Shown piece by piece: positions 23,309-36,400 of a stretch of DNA of 64,000 bases. Position 1 is the stretch's first letter; each line of letters begins with the position of its first letter. The stretch is taken from contig CM056723.1 in assembly GCA_029844215.1 (NCBI GenBank), positions 84,994,790 to 85,058,789 on the forward strand, in the 5' to 3' direction. The notes beneath the pieces were generated by a model. That model searched no databases. It worked only from the letters and a program-made list of their open reading frames with translations, and was not told where the DNA came from. The stretch is from Przewalskia tangutica (lineage: Eukaryota > Streptophyta > Magnoliopsida > Solanales > Solanaceae). The position numbers and the translations under genes were made by a program.

Positions 23309-26300
23309 TGTCACGACCCGATCCCGGGCCCGTGACTGGTGCCTTACCCCGGGCACCCTAGTGATACAACATCAGAGAAAACCAGCGGAAATAAAAACAT
23401 AAACATGAACATGAGACAAGATAATAAAACAGGCCAACCAAACGGTTACCTTCCATTAAAATATATATAAACAACTCTTTCAAAACGAACAGTTTAATCC
23501 TTTTTACAAAACCACCCCACACAATTACTCTGCACTCTAAGATTTACAACAACTATGACGACGGGGCCGCCATACCCCGAATGTACAAGAACCTACAACT
23601 CGGGAACACATACCAAAGATAAGCCTCAGGAAGGAGCTTCCAATACGAAAGGTGATCCTAATAGCGGGGATCGGCGACGATGTACTTACTGCGGCATGAC
23701 GCGGCCCAGGAGGTCAAGATAACAGTACCAAGTATGTGAAATCAGAAATCGTAAATGAAATCATAAGAGTCTATATAAAGCAGGAGACATGTATGATGAC
23801 CCAACTACAGTACATAACATATAACGAGTTACATCAAGTCAGGGACTCACGCCCTCCAAATTATCACTCGTGCCCGTGGAATTTCTTCCTCACTGCCGGC
23901 AGTTTATGATATGACAATACCAAGGAGTATGCATGAACACGTGTCCCACCGTGTCATAAAACCGTATAGACAAGTATAACTACCGATCCGACCGTACCAA
24001 TAATATAATGCAACCAAAACACGGCCGTCACGGGGCAAGTGCGAGCCGACTCGGATACCAAGGCCGGCCACGAGTCGACCGGCAAGTCTGGTGACCACTG
24101 GGGACCAAGGTCAGATCACGAGACTTCGTCACTAATCGAACGGGGCAAGTGCGGTGACTCACCGGTACGAGGCCGAATCGGCCGTGAGGCAGGGCAAATA
24201 CGAGGCACCACCGTGGACCAAGGCGAACGAAGAAACCTCATGGAGAGCTAGTCCATAAAATAACCATTCTTGCACAACCAAGGCTATCACCACAAGCATA
24301 AGCAAGTTACGCAACAACAAGCATAGGCAAGTTACACAACACAAGCATAGGCAAGTTACACAACAACCAAGATAGGCAAGTTACACAACACAAGCATAGG
24401 CAAGTTACACAACTCAAGTTACTTTCATTTTAAGCCAAAGTCCGCCATTTTAACCCTAAAGTACTACGTACGTTAAATTCCTTTTAAAGAGATCCATTCC
24501 TTTTATAAAAGTCACCCGATGTCCGTAGTATAAAAATAGAGTGACGAACATTGTTAAGTAAACAAAAATGCTTTCCTTTGTAGAAATCAAGTAACAACCT
24601 TATTTTCCAAACGTTCAAGTTTGCCTAATTTCAAATGCTCAAGTTTCTCATTTTTAGAAAAGGTCTCGTAGTTCATAGTTTTAATCCTTTAAAACATAAT
24701 TCTCCTTTAATGATTTGAGAAACGTATGCCTTATATGTGAGTAGTTTATTCTTGTTTATAATCGATCTTATTAAGCAGCCATGATCTAGGATATGTAATA
24801 TCATTTTGTCTCATCTTAGCTTCTATGCAGATGGAGGTTTCTCTTGGTTTTAATACGGTACATCATTATTCAATACATTTTCCTTTATTACGCTGCAGTG
24901 GTCTGTCGATACACATTCTGATTTCCGAAATCAGTAAAACATTATCCCTTTAAGTAAAACCAAGTACTCATTACTCACGAATGAGGTTTCACACAAACAT
25001 CCACATTAAAACAATTAAGTTAAGTCTCTTATCTTATAAGATCAAGTCTTTTAACTTCTAACATCAGTAAACCATTTTCTTTACCTTTCTTAAGACATTA
25101 TACCTAACTTCCCATGCTAGTATAACTCTTTTTAAAACCTTTAAAACCAAGTGTTACTCTCCTTCAAAACGATTTATAACTCTTTTGAAATACATCAAGT
25201 TCTTTATTATAACTAGCCAGTTATAATTCACATCAGTTACCTTTTAAAACCATAAAGTATTTTCTTACCTACATAAAGCTGTTATAACCAACTTCCCATA
25301 AAGCCGTTATAACACTTTATGTTTTAAAAACAATCAAACACGCTTAACACGTGACGCGTACCGTACTCATAGTTCACATATCACATGCTGTAAGAGATAG
25401 GAAGAGGTTCACATACCTCGCGACGAGTGCCGACTAATAGCAAAACGCTCCAAGTACTTCAAACCGTCGGCTACTCCTTAAGCCACGTAGATCGCACCAC
25501 ACGTAGTACTTCAACCTATAAGGCCACAAGGCTTTATTAACATCTAGATCTCATCGCTCCATATTCTACTGAAAATTGGCAGACTCCCGCAAACAGTAAA
25601 TCTCCTCTCTATCGAGGCCGCTACCAAGCCAGTGGGGGTTAACACGCCTAACCGACGTGTACAATTCTACTACAAGTAATGTTACACAAGTCTCATGAAT
25701 ACGATCTATGTAATTACGCTTCATTCTCTTCTTAAATTCAAGCTTAAGTCGCAAGACATTGCAGTAAGTACTATTCAGCTTAAGTCAAAAGACATTGCCG
25801 CAATTATAATCGATTATATATAGTATACATCAACTATATATTCCTACAACATGTAATTCCCAATTACAATAGAAGGTCAAGAGTGTTTACCTCGATAAGC
25901 CCAAAATTATCCGAGTTTATATGTCGATCCCGAGCAAGGTTTAGCTCTACTCCGGCGCTCAATCCGCTCCAAACAACCCTTAGAAGTTCTAACCAACTTC
26001 TACTTATAACTTCAACTACGGTGAAGATTTACTTAGGGTTTCGTTTTTGACTGAGGGTAGTATAATAGTATTTCCCGGGCTCTACGTATAGAGGTAACTT
26101 TGGAAGTACTATAAGGTATATGGGCTAGAGTATTTTGGGCATTATAACAATACTAGGAGAGTATTTCTATACCACAAAAGGGGTATTATACGAAACAACT
26201 AGGCTAGGGTACCACCAAACACCACAAAGGGAGGGGTGGCTCGGCCAAGGGCTCACAAAGGGGGAGGTGATTTGGACGAGAACTACACTTAAGGGGAGAG

Positions 26301-26754
26301 ATTTTAACACTTAGAAAGGATTTTTGGATGAAGAAGTTCATCAACATAAGAGGGGTATTTATAGGTCAAGGGATGGCCAACCAATGGCCAAGATTATGCC
26401 AAGTGCAAGGCAAGTGTAAGGCCAAGATTTGGGCAAGTGTCCTAAGCCAACTTGCACACAAAATATCCTACCAACTCCAAGACAAAACAAGCCACCTTGT
26501 TCGTCCCTTTGCCGTCCACTCAAGGCGATGTGAGGTGACACTTGTCACCTCCCGTTGGTCCAAAATGTTTCGCCTCTCGGAAAAATCCGCAAAAATTAAA
26601 ATGACATAGCCGGAATTTTCCTACAAAAGCCGTGGAAACGTTTCGTCGAAAACGACTCTTTTAAACACTTGTGCACAAATTTCAAACTAGCCAACTTTAA
26701 GGCTCAAATTATTATCGACGCCTCACGCACATACTGCGGAAATACGGTATAACA
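23309..26754 (-). repeat. 3' LTR of element N (left copy), 3446 bp
   Basis: On the + strand it starts TGTCACGACCC and ends GGTATAACA. It holds a minus-strand TATA box at 26356-26363 and a 24-bp tandem array at 24291-24414. Confidence 0.9.
24291..24414. repeat. Five copies of a 24-bp tandem repeat in LTR
   Basis: The unit is CAAGCATAGGCAAGTTACAC with AACA between copies. The same array is at about 30099-30222 in the other LTR and, reversed, at 36382-36473 in solo LTR B. Confidence 0.9.
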
Positions 26755-27699
26755 TTCTCCTCTCTTAGAAACATTCGTCGAATGTTCCTTCTCAAGACGG
26801 ATAACGATAAAGTTCTTCTAATAAGTTGCCAACGCCACAACCGCCACGAACAACACTGCACGCAACTACTTATATCCAAGTCCACGAGGAAACACCTCTA
26901 ACATCACAACTTTTGTCACTTTGCGCGAGGTTCTAGTGTCACTCCGGCGACCAACAAATGGTACCGATCGCATGCGATCCCCGAGGTCTAAAATATACAT
27001 CCTTCGCACCTTCTCTCTTTACAAGAAATGATCATATCTATGCTCGCAATACATGCTCTCTCTACTCTTACTCGTCGTACTCTTCTCGAACACCGAACTC
27101 TTCTAGTATCGTACCATACTTGGTTCCAAAACTTTGGAGTCACTACCCCAAACTTGGTCATCTTACTAGCCTCGATCTTCCTTAAGGCCATTCCCGCCTT
27201 CACGATCTCATCTGGTCGAAACACCCACGAACTCATACGGTGGTCAACTAAACTTGGGCCTAGCACCTCGTGACCCTACCACCGGCGGGACCACCTGTGG
27301 CTGACCCCACTTTGAAACCGGCGCGGGTTGGCCCTCAACATGGCCCCAACCCGATCCACTAACGCATCACGCTCTTGTTCCCCGACCCGGAACAATCTTA
27401 CCTCAACAGGTCATGAAAGCTACCACTTCCATTCAACACTACTCAAGGAAATTATCACACAACACATTCTAGGCATAAAATGTATTCCGACAAGGATCAC
27501 TTGAAAAAATCTGGTACTCAAGACGACCTTACATCTAAGGTCTCAACATGAAATATTCTAAAGTTCACACTTTCCATGCCCCCATACAAATCCTTTCAAC
27601 TAGCCAAGCTTTCTAACTCATAACCATCATAACGCTATCCGAACGTAGCACATAATAATAAGGTCATCATATCATGCATACAAATCTTTAAAGGGTTAA

Positions 27700-28876
27700 G
27701 GATATACCTGAAAATAGGCGGTTCAAAGGACCGCTAAAACTGGGAACTTCCACCGCGACCTCTACCGGCCGGTGTCTGAACATCCCGCTCAAGGCTATGG
27801 AAGGTGAAGAACCGCAATCGCTTAGTAGTCCATGCTATCCTACCAGTGCTACCCACAGTCGGACAGTCTCTTGCCGATGGCCTGCTGGCCGCAAAAATAA
27901 CAATCTCCGAGTTAGTACGACACTCTCCTTATGAAGCTTTCCACGCGCCACACGGAGACAAGGGCAACCTCATCCGCGAGCACTCGCTCCCCGAGAATCT
28001 GAAACACAGGAGCCCGACCGCTCCCGAATATCTCGAAGGTCCCGGCGTGGAGGACCACTCAGACTTGGTGGAGGCGCATAATCGGCTCTTCGAGGCGGTC
28101 CGCCTCGAAAGTCACCAAAGGACCTGCTGCTCGCCTCTTCACGACCACTGGTCATTCCGCCGATTTATCCTCTCCTCACATCCGGTCATAAGCTGCGTGC
28201 GGCGATGTCCATGCCGGTGAAGAGCTACACCCGAACAACTCTCGGCTAGGTGATCATCGAGCTCAGAACAAATCGGTGCACTCGATCCTCCATACTAGCT
28301 ACCAACGCGGGGGCGTCGCCAATGAGTCGAACTCCACATTGTACTCCGAACCGTGCGCTCGCCAGAACACCAAAAATCTGTTCGCGAGCCCTCGCCGCGT
28401 GGAGGCAAGAAATGTGCAAGAAAGGCCTCGAGAATTCGTCCCATAAAGCCGAAGTGCATGCTCTCCCGGGACAGCTCCACGAATCAAACCGATCATGCGG
28501 TATCACACGGTGATGCGAACCTAGGACCACCGACTCGGTCTCCGATGCCTTGATCACTCACGATCTCGTCATCGCTTCGGATGAACTCCTGCGGATCATC
28601 CTCGTGCCTCGACCCATAAAACTCGCGGCCTACAACTCGGAAAATCCCGTAGCCTCGAACTATCTCGATCTAGGGTGAACCACGGGTGCTCTGGGCTGCT
28701 GCGTCGGCCACTTATCCTCAAGTTCGCCACAACCCGCCATCAATCGGGCCCACTCCTTGTAACTCATCTCTCTGCGCCTGCATGCGGGATCGAGGCTCGT
28801 CTTGTGGCCTCTGCCGCTCTACTCGCGACTCCTCTCGCTTGCCTTGCCTCGGGCCGGGTTGCCTTACGCGAGGCAT
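27700..28876 (-). pseudogene. gag remnant of element N
   Basis: The start codon complement is at 28874-28876 (MPRVRQPGPRQGKREES). EFYGSRHEDDPQEFIR at about 28575-28640 matches the gag of elements C and D. The rest is split over several frames. A decayed glycine/arginine-rich tail lies near 27720-27780. No protease, reverse transcriptase or integrase was recognised. It may have been mobilised by proteins of a full element such as D. Confidence 0.65.
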
Positions 28877-29065
28877 CACCGTAAAACGAAGTATGTCAGA
28901 GGGGTCCAATCTTATCACACAGCTCTAAGGCACGATCTCAGAATGAGAAGAATGGAAACCAATCCTAAATGTCCTATAGCCTCTTGATTATAGATGTGGT
29001 GCACAACACATCGATAATCAAGACTCTACTAGACACGGTCTGTAGACACTTTCCGAGGATTAACT

Positions 29066-29077
29066 GCTCTGATACCA
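29066..29077 (-). other. Primer-binding site of element N
   Basis: The minus strand reads TGGTATCAGAGC, the standard initiator tRNA-Met site, 4 bp from the LTR edge at 29082. Confidence 0.85.
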
Positions 29078-29081
29078 CTTT

Positions 29082-32000
29082 TGTCACGACCCGATCCCGG
29101 GCCCGTGACTGGTGCCTTACCCCGGGCACCCTAGTGATACAACATCAGAGAAAACCAGCGGAAATAAAAACATAAACATGAACATGAGACAAGATAATAA
29201 AACAGGCCAACCAAACGGTTACCTTCCATTAAAATATATATAAACAACTCTTTCAAAACGAACAGTTTAATCCTTTTTACAAAACCATCCCACACAAGGC
29301 TGCACCTCTAAGATTTACAACTATGACGGGACAGGGCCCCGCCATACCCCTGAATGTACAAGAACCTACAACTCAGGGAACACATACCAAAAGATAAGCC
29401 TCCGAAGGAACGGAGCTTCCCAATACGCTGAAAGGTGATCCTAATAGCGGGGATCGACAGCCAATGTACTTCTACCTGCGGCATGAACGCAGCCCCCCGA
29501 AGGAGGTCAGTACAACAGGTACCAAGTATGTGAAACTGTAAATACTGTAAATGAAATCATAATAGTCTATATAAAGCAGGAGACATGTATGATGACCCAA
29601 CTACAGTACATAACATATAACGAGTTACATCAAGTCAGGGACTCACGCCCTCCAAATTATCACTCGTGCCCGTGGAATTTCTTCCTCACTGCCGGCAGTT
29701 TATGATATGACAATACCAAGGAGTATGCATGAACACCAGGTCCCACCTGTGTCATAAAAACCGTATAGGACAAGTATAACTACCAGCTCCGACCGTAACA
29801 ATAATATAATGCAACCAAAACACGAGGCCGCTAGGGGGCAAGTTCGACAGGCGACTACCGGATACCAAGGCGGCCACGAGTCGACCGGCAAGTACGGTGA
29901 CCACGGGGACCAAGGCGTATCACGAGACCGTCACTACACCGAAGCGGGGCAAGTCGGTCGACTACGGTACCAAGGCCGAATCAGCCATGAGACGGGGCAA
30001 GTACGAGAGCCGACCACCAGGGACCAAGGCCGAACAGTAAGAAACCTCATGGAGAGCTAGTCCATAAAATAACCATTCTTACAACCAAGGCTATCACCAC
30101 AAGCATAAGCAAGTTACGCAACAACAAGCATAGGCAAGTTACACAACACAAGCATAGGCAAGTTACACAACAACCAGTATAGGCAAGTTACACAACACAA
30201 GCATAGGCAAGTTACACAACTCAAGTTACTTTCATTTTAAGCCAAAGTCCGGGTTTTTAACCCTAAAGTACTACGTACGTTAAATTCCTTTTAAAGAGAT
30301 CCATTCCTTTTATAAAAGTCACCCGATGTCCGTAGTATAAAAATAGAGTGACGAACATTGTTAAGTAAACAAAAATGCTTTCCTTTGTAGAAATCAAGTA
30401 ACAACCTTATTTTCCAAACGTTCAAGTTTGCCTAATTTCAAATGCTCAAGTTTCTCATTTTTAGAAAAGGTCTCGTAGTTCATAGTTTTAATCCTTTAAA
30501 ACATAATTCTCCTTTAATGATTTGAGAAACGTATGCCTTATATGTGAGTAGTTTATTCTTGTTTATAATCGATCTTATTAAGCAGCCATGATCTAGGATA
30601 TGTAATATCATTTTGTCTCATCTTAGCTTCTATGCAGATGGAGGTTTCTACTGGTTTTAATACGGTACATCATTATTCAATACATTTTCCTTTATTACGC
30701 CTGCAGTGGTCCTGTCGATACATTACGATTTCCAAATCAAGAAACATTATCCCTTTAAGTAAAACCAAGTACTCATTACTCACGAATGAGGTTTCACACA
30801 AACATCCACATTAAAACAATTAAGTTAAGTCTCTTATCTTATAAGATCAAGTCTTTTAACTTCTAACATCAGTAAACCATTTTCTTTACCTTTCTTAAGA
30901 CATTATACCTAACTTCCCATAAGCTAGTATAACTCTTTTTAAAACCTTTAAAACCAAGTGTTACTCTCCTTCAAAACGATTTATAACTCTTTTGAAATAC
31001 ATCAAGTTCTTTATTATAACTAGCCGCTTATAATTCACATCGATTACCTTTTAAAACCATAAAGTATTTTCTTACCTACATAAAGTCATATAACCAACTT
31101 CCCATAAAGCGTTATAACACTTTATGTTTTAAAAACAATCAAACACAGTTAACACGTACGCGTCACCGTACTACATAGTTCACACATATCATGCTAGAAG
31201 AGATAGGAAGAGGTTCACATACCTCGCGGCGAGTCTTGACTAATAGCAAAACGCCCAAGTACTTCAAACCGTCGGCTACTCCTTAAGCCACGTAGATCGC
31301 ACCACACGTAGTACTTCAACCTATAAGGCCACAAGGCGCTTTATTAACATCTAGATCTCATCGCTCCATATTCTACGTAAAATTCGTGACACTCCCGCAT
31401 GACAGCGTAAATCTCTCTCTCATCGGTAGGCTACCAAGCCAACCGGGGGTGCTACGCCTAACCGGACGTGTACAATTCTACTACAAGTAATGTTACACAA
31501 GTCTCATCAGAATACCCTATGTAATTACGATTCGATTCTCTTCTTAAATTCAGGCTTAAGTCGCAAGACATTGCTGTAGTAAATCTATTCAGCTTAAGTC
31601 AAAGACATTGCCATAATTATAATCAGTTCTATATATAGTATACATCAACTATATATTCCTACAACATGTAATTCCCAATTACAATAGAAGGTCAAGAGTG
31701 TTTACCTCGATAAGCCCAAAATTATCCGAGTTTATATGCCGATCTGAGCAAGGTTTAGCTCTACTCAGGCGCTCAATCCGCTCCAACAACCCTTAGAAGT
31801 TCTAACCAACTTCTACTTATAACTTCAACTACGGGTGAAGATTTACTTAGGGTTTCGTTTTTGGTGAGGGTAGTATAATAGTATTTCCTGCTCTACGTAT
31901 AGAGGTAACTTTGGAAGACTATAAGGTATATGGGCTAGAGTATTTTGGGCATTATAACAATACTAGAGAGTATTTCTATACCACAAAAGGGGGTATTATA

Positions 32001-32585
32001 CGAAAACAACTAGGCTAGGGGTACCCCACGCCAAACACCACAAAGGGAGGGGTGGCTCTCGCCAAGGGCTCAAAGGGGAGGTGATTTGGACCAGAACAAC
32101 ACTGAAGGGGGGGGAGAGATTTTAACACTTAGAAAGGATTTTTGGATGAAGAAGTTCATCAACATAAGAGGGGTATTTATAGGTCAAGGGATGGCCAACC
32201 AATGGCCAAGATTATGCCAAGTGCAAGGCAAGTGTAAGGCCAAGATTTGGGCAAGTGTCCTAAGCCAACTTGCACACAAAATATCCTACCAACTCCAAGA
32301 CAAAACAAGCCACCTTGTTCGTCCCTTTTGCCGTCCACTCAAGGCCAATGTGAGGGTGACACTTGTCACCCTCCCGTTGGTCCAAAATGTTTCGTCTCTC
32401 GGAAAAATCCGCAAAAATTAAAAATGACATAGCCGGAATTTTCCCTACAAAAGCTGTGGAAACGTTTCGTCAGAAAACGACTCTTTTCGGCACTTGTGCA
32501 CAAATTTCGAAACTAGCCAACTTTAAGGCTCAAATTATTATACGTACGCCCTCACGTACATACTCTGGAAATACGGGGTATAACA
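29082..32585 (-). repeat. 5' LTR of element N (right copy), 3504 bp
   Basis: It is nearly the same as 23309-26754. Many differences fall at CAG/CTG words. TATA box at 32174-32181 on the minus strand. Confidence 0.9.
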
Positions 32586-32590
32586 GCCTC

Positions 32591-33330
32591 CATCCACCTG
32601 ACATAATAGGCTCGGACATCCAGGAGATCATGTTTTTTTCTTTTCTTAGAAATAATCAGCGTATTAAATGTAATAATGGGAAACTTGACCAAAACTGTTT
32701 TTCTTGCCCGCTTGGCAAGCATACTCGTCTTCCTTTTCTGTCTTCAATGAGTATTACAGTTTCACCATTTGACATTGTTCATGCTGACTTGTGGACCTCT
32801 CCTGTTGTTAGCTCTCTAGGTCACAAATTCTATCTTGTTTTATTAGATGATTTTTCATATTTTGTATGAATTTATCCACTCAAATTCAAATATGAGGTTT
32901 TTGCTAAATTTCTTGAGTTTTATAGATTTACTAAAACTCAGTTTGAAAAATCAATAAAATCCTTTCAATGTGATAACGGACGTGAATTTAATAATTCGGC
33001 TTTCCATAATTTTTGCTCCCAACAAGGCATGGTGTTCCGATTCTCTTGTCCTCACACCCCCTCAAAATGGTAAAGATGAACGAATTATTCGCACTGTTAA
33101 TAACATGGTTTGTACCCTTCTCTTTCATGCATGTCTGCCATCATCTTTCTGGGTCTATGCTGTCAAAATGGTAGAATACCTCCTAAATATTTTACCTACT
33201 AGCACCCTACAAAACAAGACCCCCACAAAAATTATATATTGTAGGACTCCATCTTATGACCACATACAGATCTTCGGCTGTCTTGTGCTATCCCAATCTT
33301 ACCTCCACCCCCCTTCATAAGTTGGCTCCT
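32591..33330 (+). pseudogene. Copia integrase
   Basis: NCFSCPLGKHTRLPF, FDIVHADLW (first Asp), SFQCDNGREF (second Asp) and PPQNGKDERIIRTVNNMV (Glu) form the integrase core in the expected order; the HHCC finger lies just before and is partly lost at the insertion. A TGA at 32867-32869 follows DDFSYFV and a frameshift lies between 32969 and 33060. Integrase would insert the cDNA in the nucleus; this copy is broken. The ORF at 33442-33882 is the proline/serine-rich linker to reverse transcriptase. Confidence 0.85.
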
Positions 33331-33441
33331 CGAACTACACCATGTGTATTCCTCGATTTACCACCCAACCATAGGGGTTATCTGTGCTATGACTTGTCCA
33401 CACATTAGATTCATATTTCTCGTCACGTCACGTTCAACGAG

Positions 33442-36400
33442 ATGATATTTCCATTTTCGGATCCTCGAAAATACCGAAAACCTGACTACTCATTTCTTGA
33501 TGAACCAGTCATATCTCCCAGCATTCTAAGTCAGCTCACTCATATCTCTCCTTCAGCGCTGCGACACCTAGGGGATGCACCGCAACGCCAGTCCTCCAGT
33601 GAGCAAGTTGATCTTTCACCATCGTCAGTCCTCTCTAGTCCTCTGACAGAAAATCATCCACCTTCCCCAACTCTAGCTGTCTCGGGCCCTACTACTCAAC
33701 CAATACAACCACCCACTGTACCCAGTCACCAAATGGAAACTCGTGCCAAACATGAGATTTTCAACCCAAAGTCCAGTTTAACCTGTCTGCCCAAACCATT
33801 TCTCCACTTCCAAAGAACCCCAAATTGGCTAAATTTGACCCTAATTGGAATGCAGTCATGTCTGAGGAATATAATGTTTTAACTAAGCAACATACTTGAG
33901 ATCTAGTACCTAGACCAGAGGTGGTGTTATACCCCGTATTCTCAGGGTATGTATGCGAGGACGTACGTACGAGAGCACGACGGAAAAAAATTTGGAAAGA
34001 AAGAAAGATGTGAGTTTTCGACGGAAAAGTTTCCGGTTATTTGTGAAGAAAAAGGTTCGTTAATGGGAATTGGATTCCCAGATTTGGTATTTGGACTTCA
34101 TAGATTATATTAGAATTTTGAGATTTTATTTTCGGAAATGGTCACGTGGGGCCCACGGGAGAAATTTACGGTTTTGTGGGGCCCACTTTGTTTTCGAGAT
34201 TTTGGCCATTGTGGATATTTTTCGGAAGACGTTTTATGAGGGCCAATATGAGGTTGACACGTGTCACCCCCGCCTAGGTGGCTTGCGCGAATGACAATGG
34301 TGCACAACACCCGGTTTGAGTCGTTTTTCGACGTAAGGGTGTACATATCTTGCGAGGGGATTATTCCGGCTATGTCTTTTCTTATTTTTGCGGATTTTTC
34401 CGAGAGACGAAACATTTTGGACCAACGGGAGGGTGGCATGTCACCTCATTGGAAGCAAGTGGGGTGCTTTGGACGATTTGGGCGTCCAAGAGGGACGTTT
34501 GGCCTTGCACAATTGGTTCCTTGTTTTGGCCTTGTTTTGTGCCTTGTTTTGTGGCTTGTTTGGTGCAATGTTTTGTGGAGTAGGGTTAGGGTGTACTTGG
34601 CTTGATCAAGGCCATACACTTGCCTTGCATGGCTTGATCTTGGCCATTGGTTGGCCTTTGGCTTTCTATAAATACCACTCTCTTGAAGACTTCATTCATC
34701 CAAAAATCTTCCAAGTCTTGGAAACCCCTCCCCTCCCTCTTGTTGACTCTCGTCCAAGAGCCCCGCTCCCCCCTTAAAATTGGCCGTGGCCGCAACCCTC
34801 CTCTTCCTCAGGTGCTAGTAGTGGGGTACCCCACTAGCCTAGTTGTTTTCGTATAATACCCCCCTTTTGTGGTATAGAAATACTCTCCTAGTATTGTTAT
34901 AATGCCCAAAATACCTTAGCCTTTACCTAGTAGTATTTCAAAAGTTACCTCTTTACGTAGAGCCCGGAAATGCTACCTTTTGTCCTTTAGTCTCAAAACC
35001 GAAACCCTAAGGAAATCTTCATAGTTGGTTGAAGTATTTGAGTAGAAGTTGGTTAGAACTTCTAAGGGTTGTTTGGAGCGGATTGGAGCGCACGGAGTAG
35101 GAGCTAAACCTTGCTCAGGATCGACATTATAACTTGGATAATTTTGGGCTTGTCGAGGTAAATTTTCTTGTCCCTTATTGTAATCGGAGATTACATGTGG
35201 TAGGAATATATAGTTGAGGTATACTATATATAGAATCGAACATTATTGTGGCAATGTCTTTTGACTTAAGCTCAAGAATAAAGAATCGAATGTATTTACA
35301 TAGGGATGTGCAGAGACTTGTGTAGTATTATTGTGTAGAATTGTACACGTCAGGTTAGGCGTGTAAACCCCACGGTTGGCTTGGTAGCGGCCTCGTTAGG
35401 AGGAGATTTACGCTGTTGTGGCGTGGAGGTCAGAATTCTTACGTAGAAAATTGGGAACTTGTGTCGAAGAGTTAATAGACGTTTGTGGCCTTTATAGGTG
35501 AAAGTACTAAGAGTAGCGTATTCTACTCGAGGAGTGGAAAGGGCTAGCAAGGTTGTAGTACTTGGAGCATTTTGCTTATTATCGATAAATCGTCGCGAGG
35601 TATGTGAACCTCTTCCTATCTTTTCTAGCATGATTGTTGTGAACTATGTAGTACGGTAGACGTACATGTGCTAAGTGATTTGGTTGGTTTAAAACATAGG
35701 GTGTTATAATAGCTTTATGGGAAGTTAGTTATAACGACCTTATGTAGGTGAAAATGGTTTACTGATGTTAGAAGTTAAGAGACTTGATCTTATAAGATAA
35801 GAGACTTAACTTATTTGTTTTAATGTGGATGTTTGTGTGAAACCTCATTCGTGAGTAATGAGTACTTGGTTTTATTTTAAAGGAATAATGTTTCTTGATT
35901 TGAATCGTAATGTGTATCGACGGACCACTGCAGCGATAATAAAGGAAAATGTATTGAATAATGATGTATCGTATTAAAACCAGTAGAAACCTCCATTTGC
36001 ATAGAAACTAAGATGAGACAAAATGATATTACATTTTCTAGATCATGGTCTTTGTAATAAGAATGTTGTAAACAAGAATAACCTACTCACGCGTGAGACA
36101 TATATTACTCAATTGTTCTAAAAAGAATCAGTGATTAAGTTTGGGAACTATGAAACCATTTGAAAATGAGAAGCTTGAGTAATTGAAACTAGGCAACCGG
36201 AACTTAGGAAAATAATGTTGTTACTTGATTTTGAAAAGGAATGTGGGTTGGTCATTCTAATACTACGTATCGAGTGACTTTTATAAGTAATGGATCTCTT
36301 TTAAAAGAACTTAACGTATGTAGTACTTTGGGGTTAAAAACCCGGACTTTGGCATAAAATGAAAGTACTTTGAGTTGTGTAAAACTTGCCTATGCTTGTT

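Larger units (their letters stand above)
23309..32585 (-). mobile_element. Complete non-autonomous Ty3/gypsy element N
   Basis: The structure is LTR 23309-26754, internal 26755-29081, LTR 29082-32585, with the direct duplication GCCTC on both sides (23304-23308 and 32586-32590). The 2.3-kb internal part holds only a decayed gag, so LTRs make up three quarters of the 9.3-kb element. The orientation is minus, shown by the primer-binding site next to the right LTR and the purine tract next to the left. It sits in the copia gene between protease and integrase. Confidence 0.92.

Noticed and set aside
24291..24414. Regular short repeats that might suggest a CRISPR array
   Set aside because: The units are direct tandem repeats without unique spacers, inside a plant LTR, and recur in the partner LTR.
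33442..33882. Separate proline/serine-rich gene
   Set aside because: It is the linker between copia integrase and reverse transcriptase and is continuous with both.
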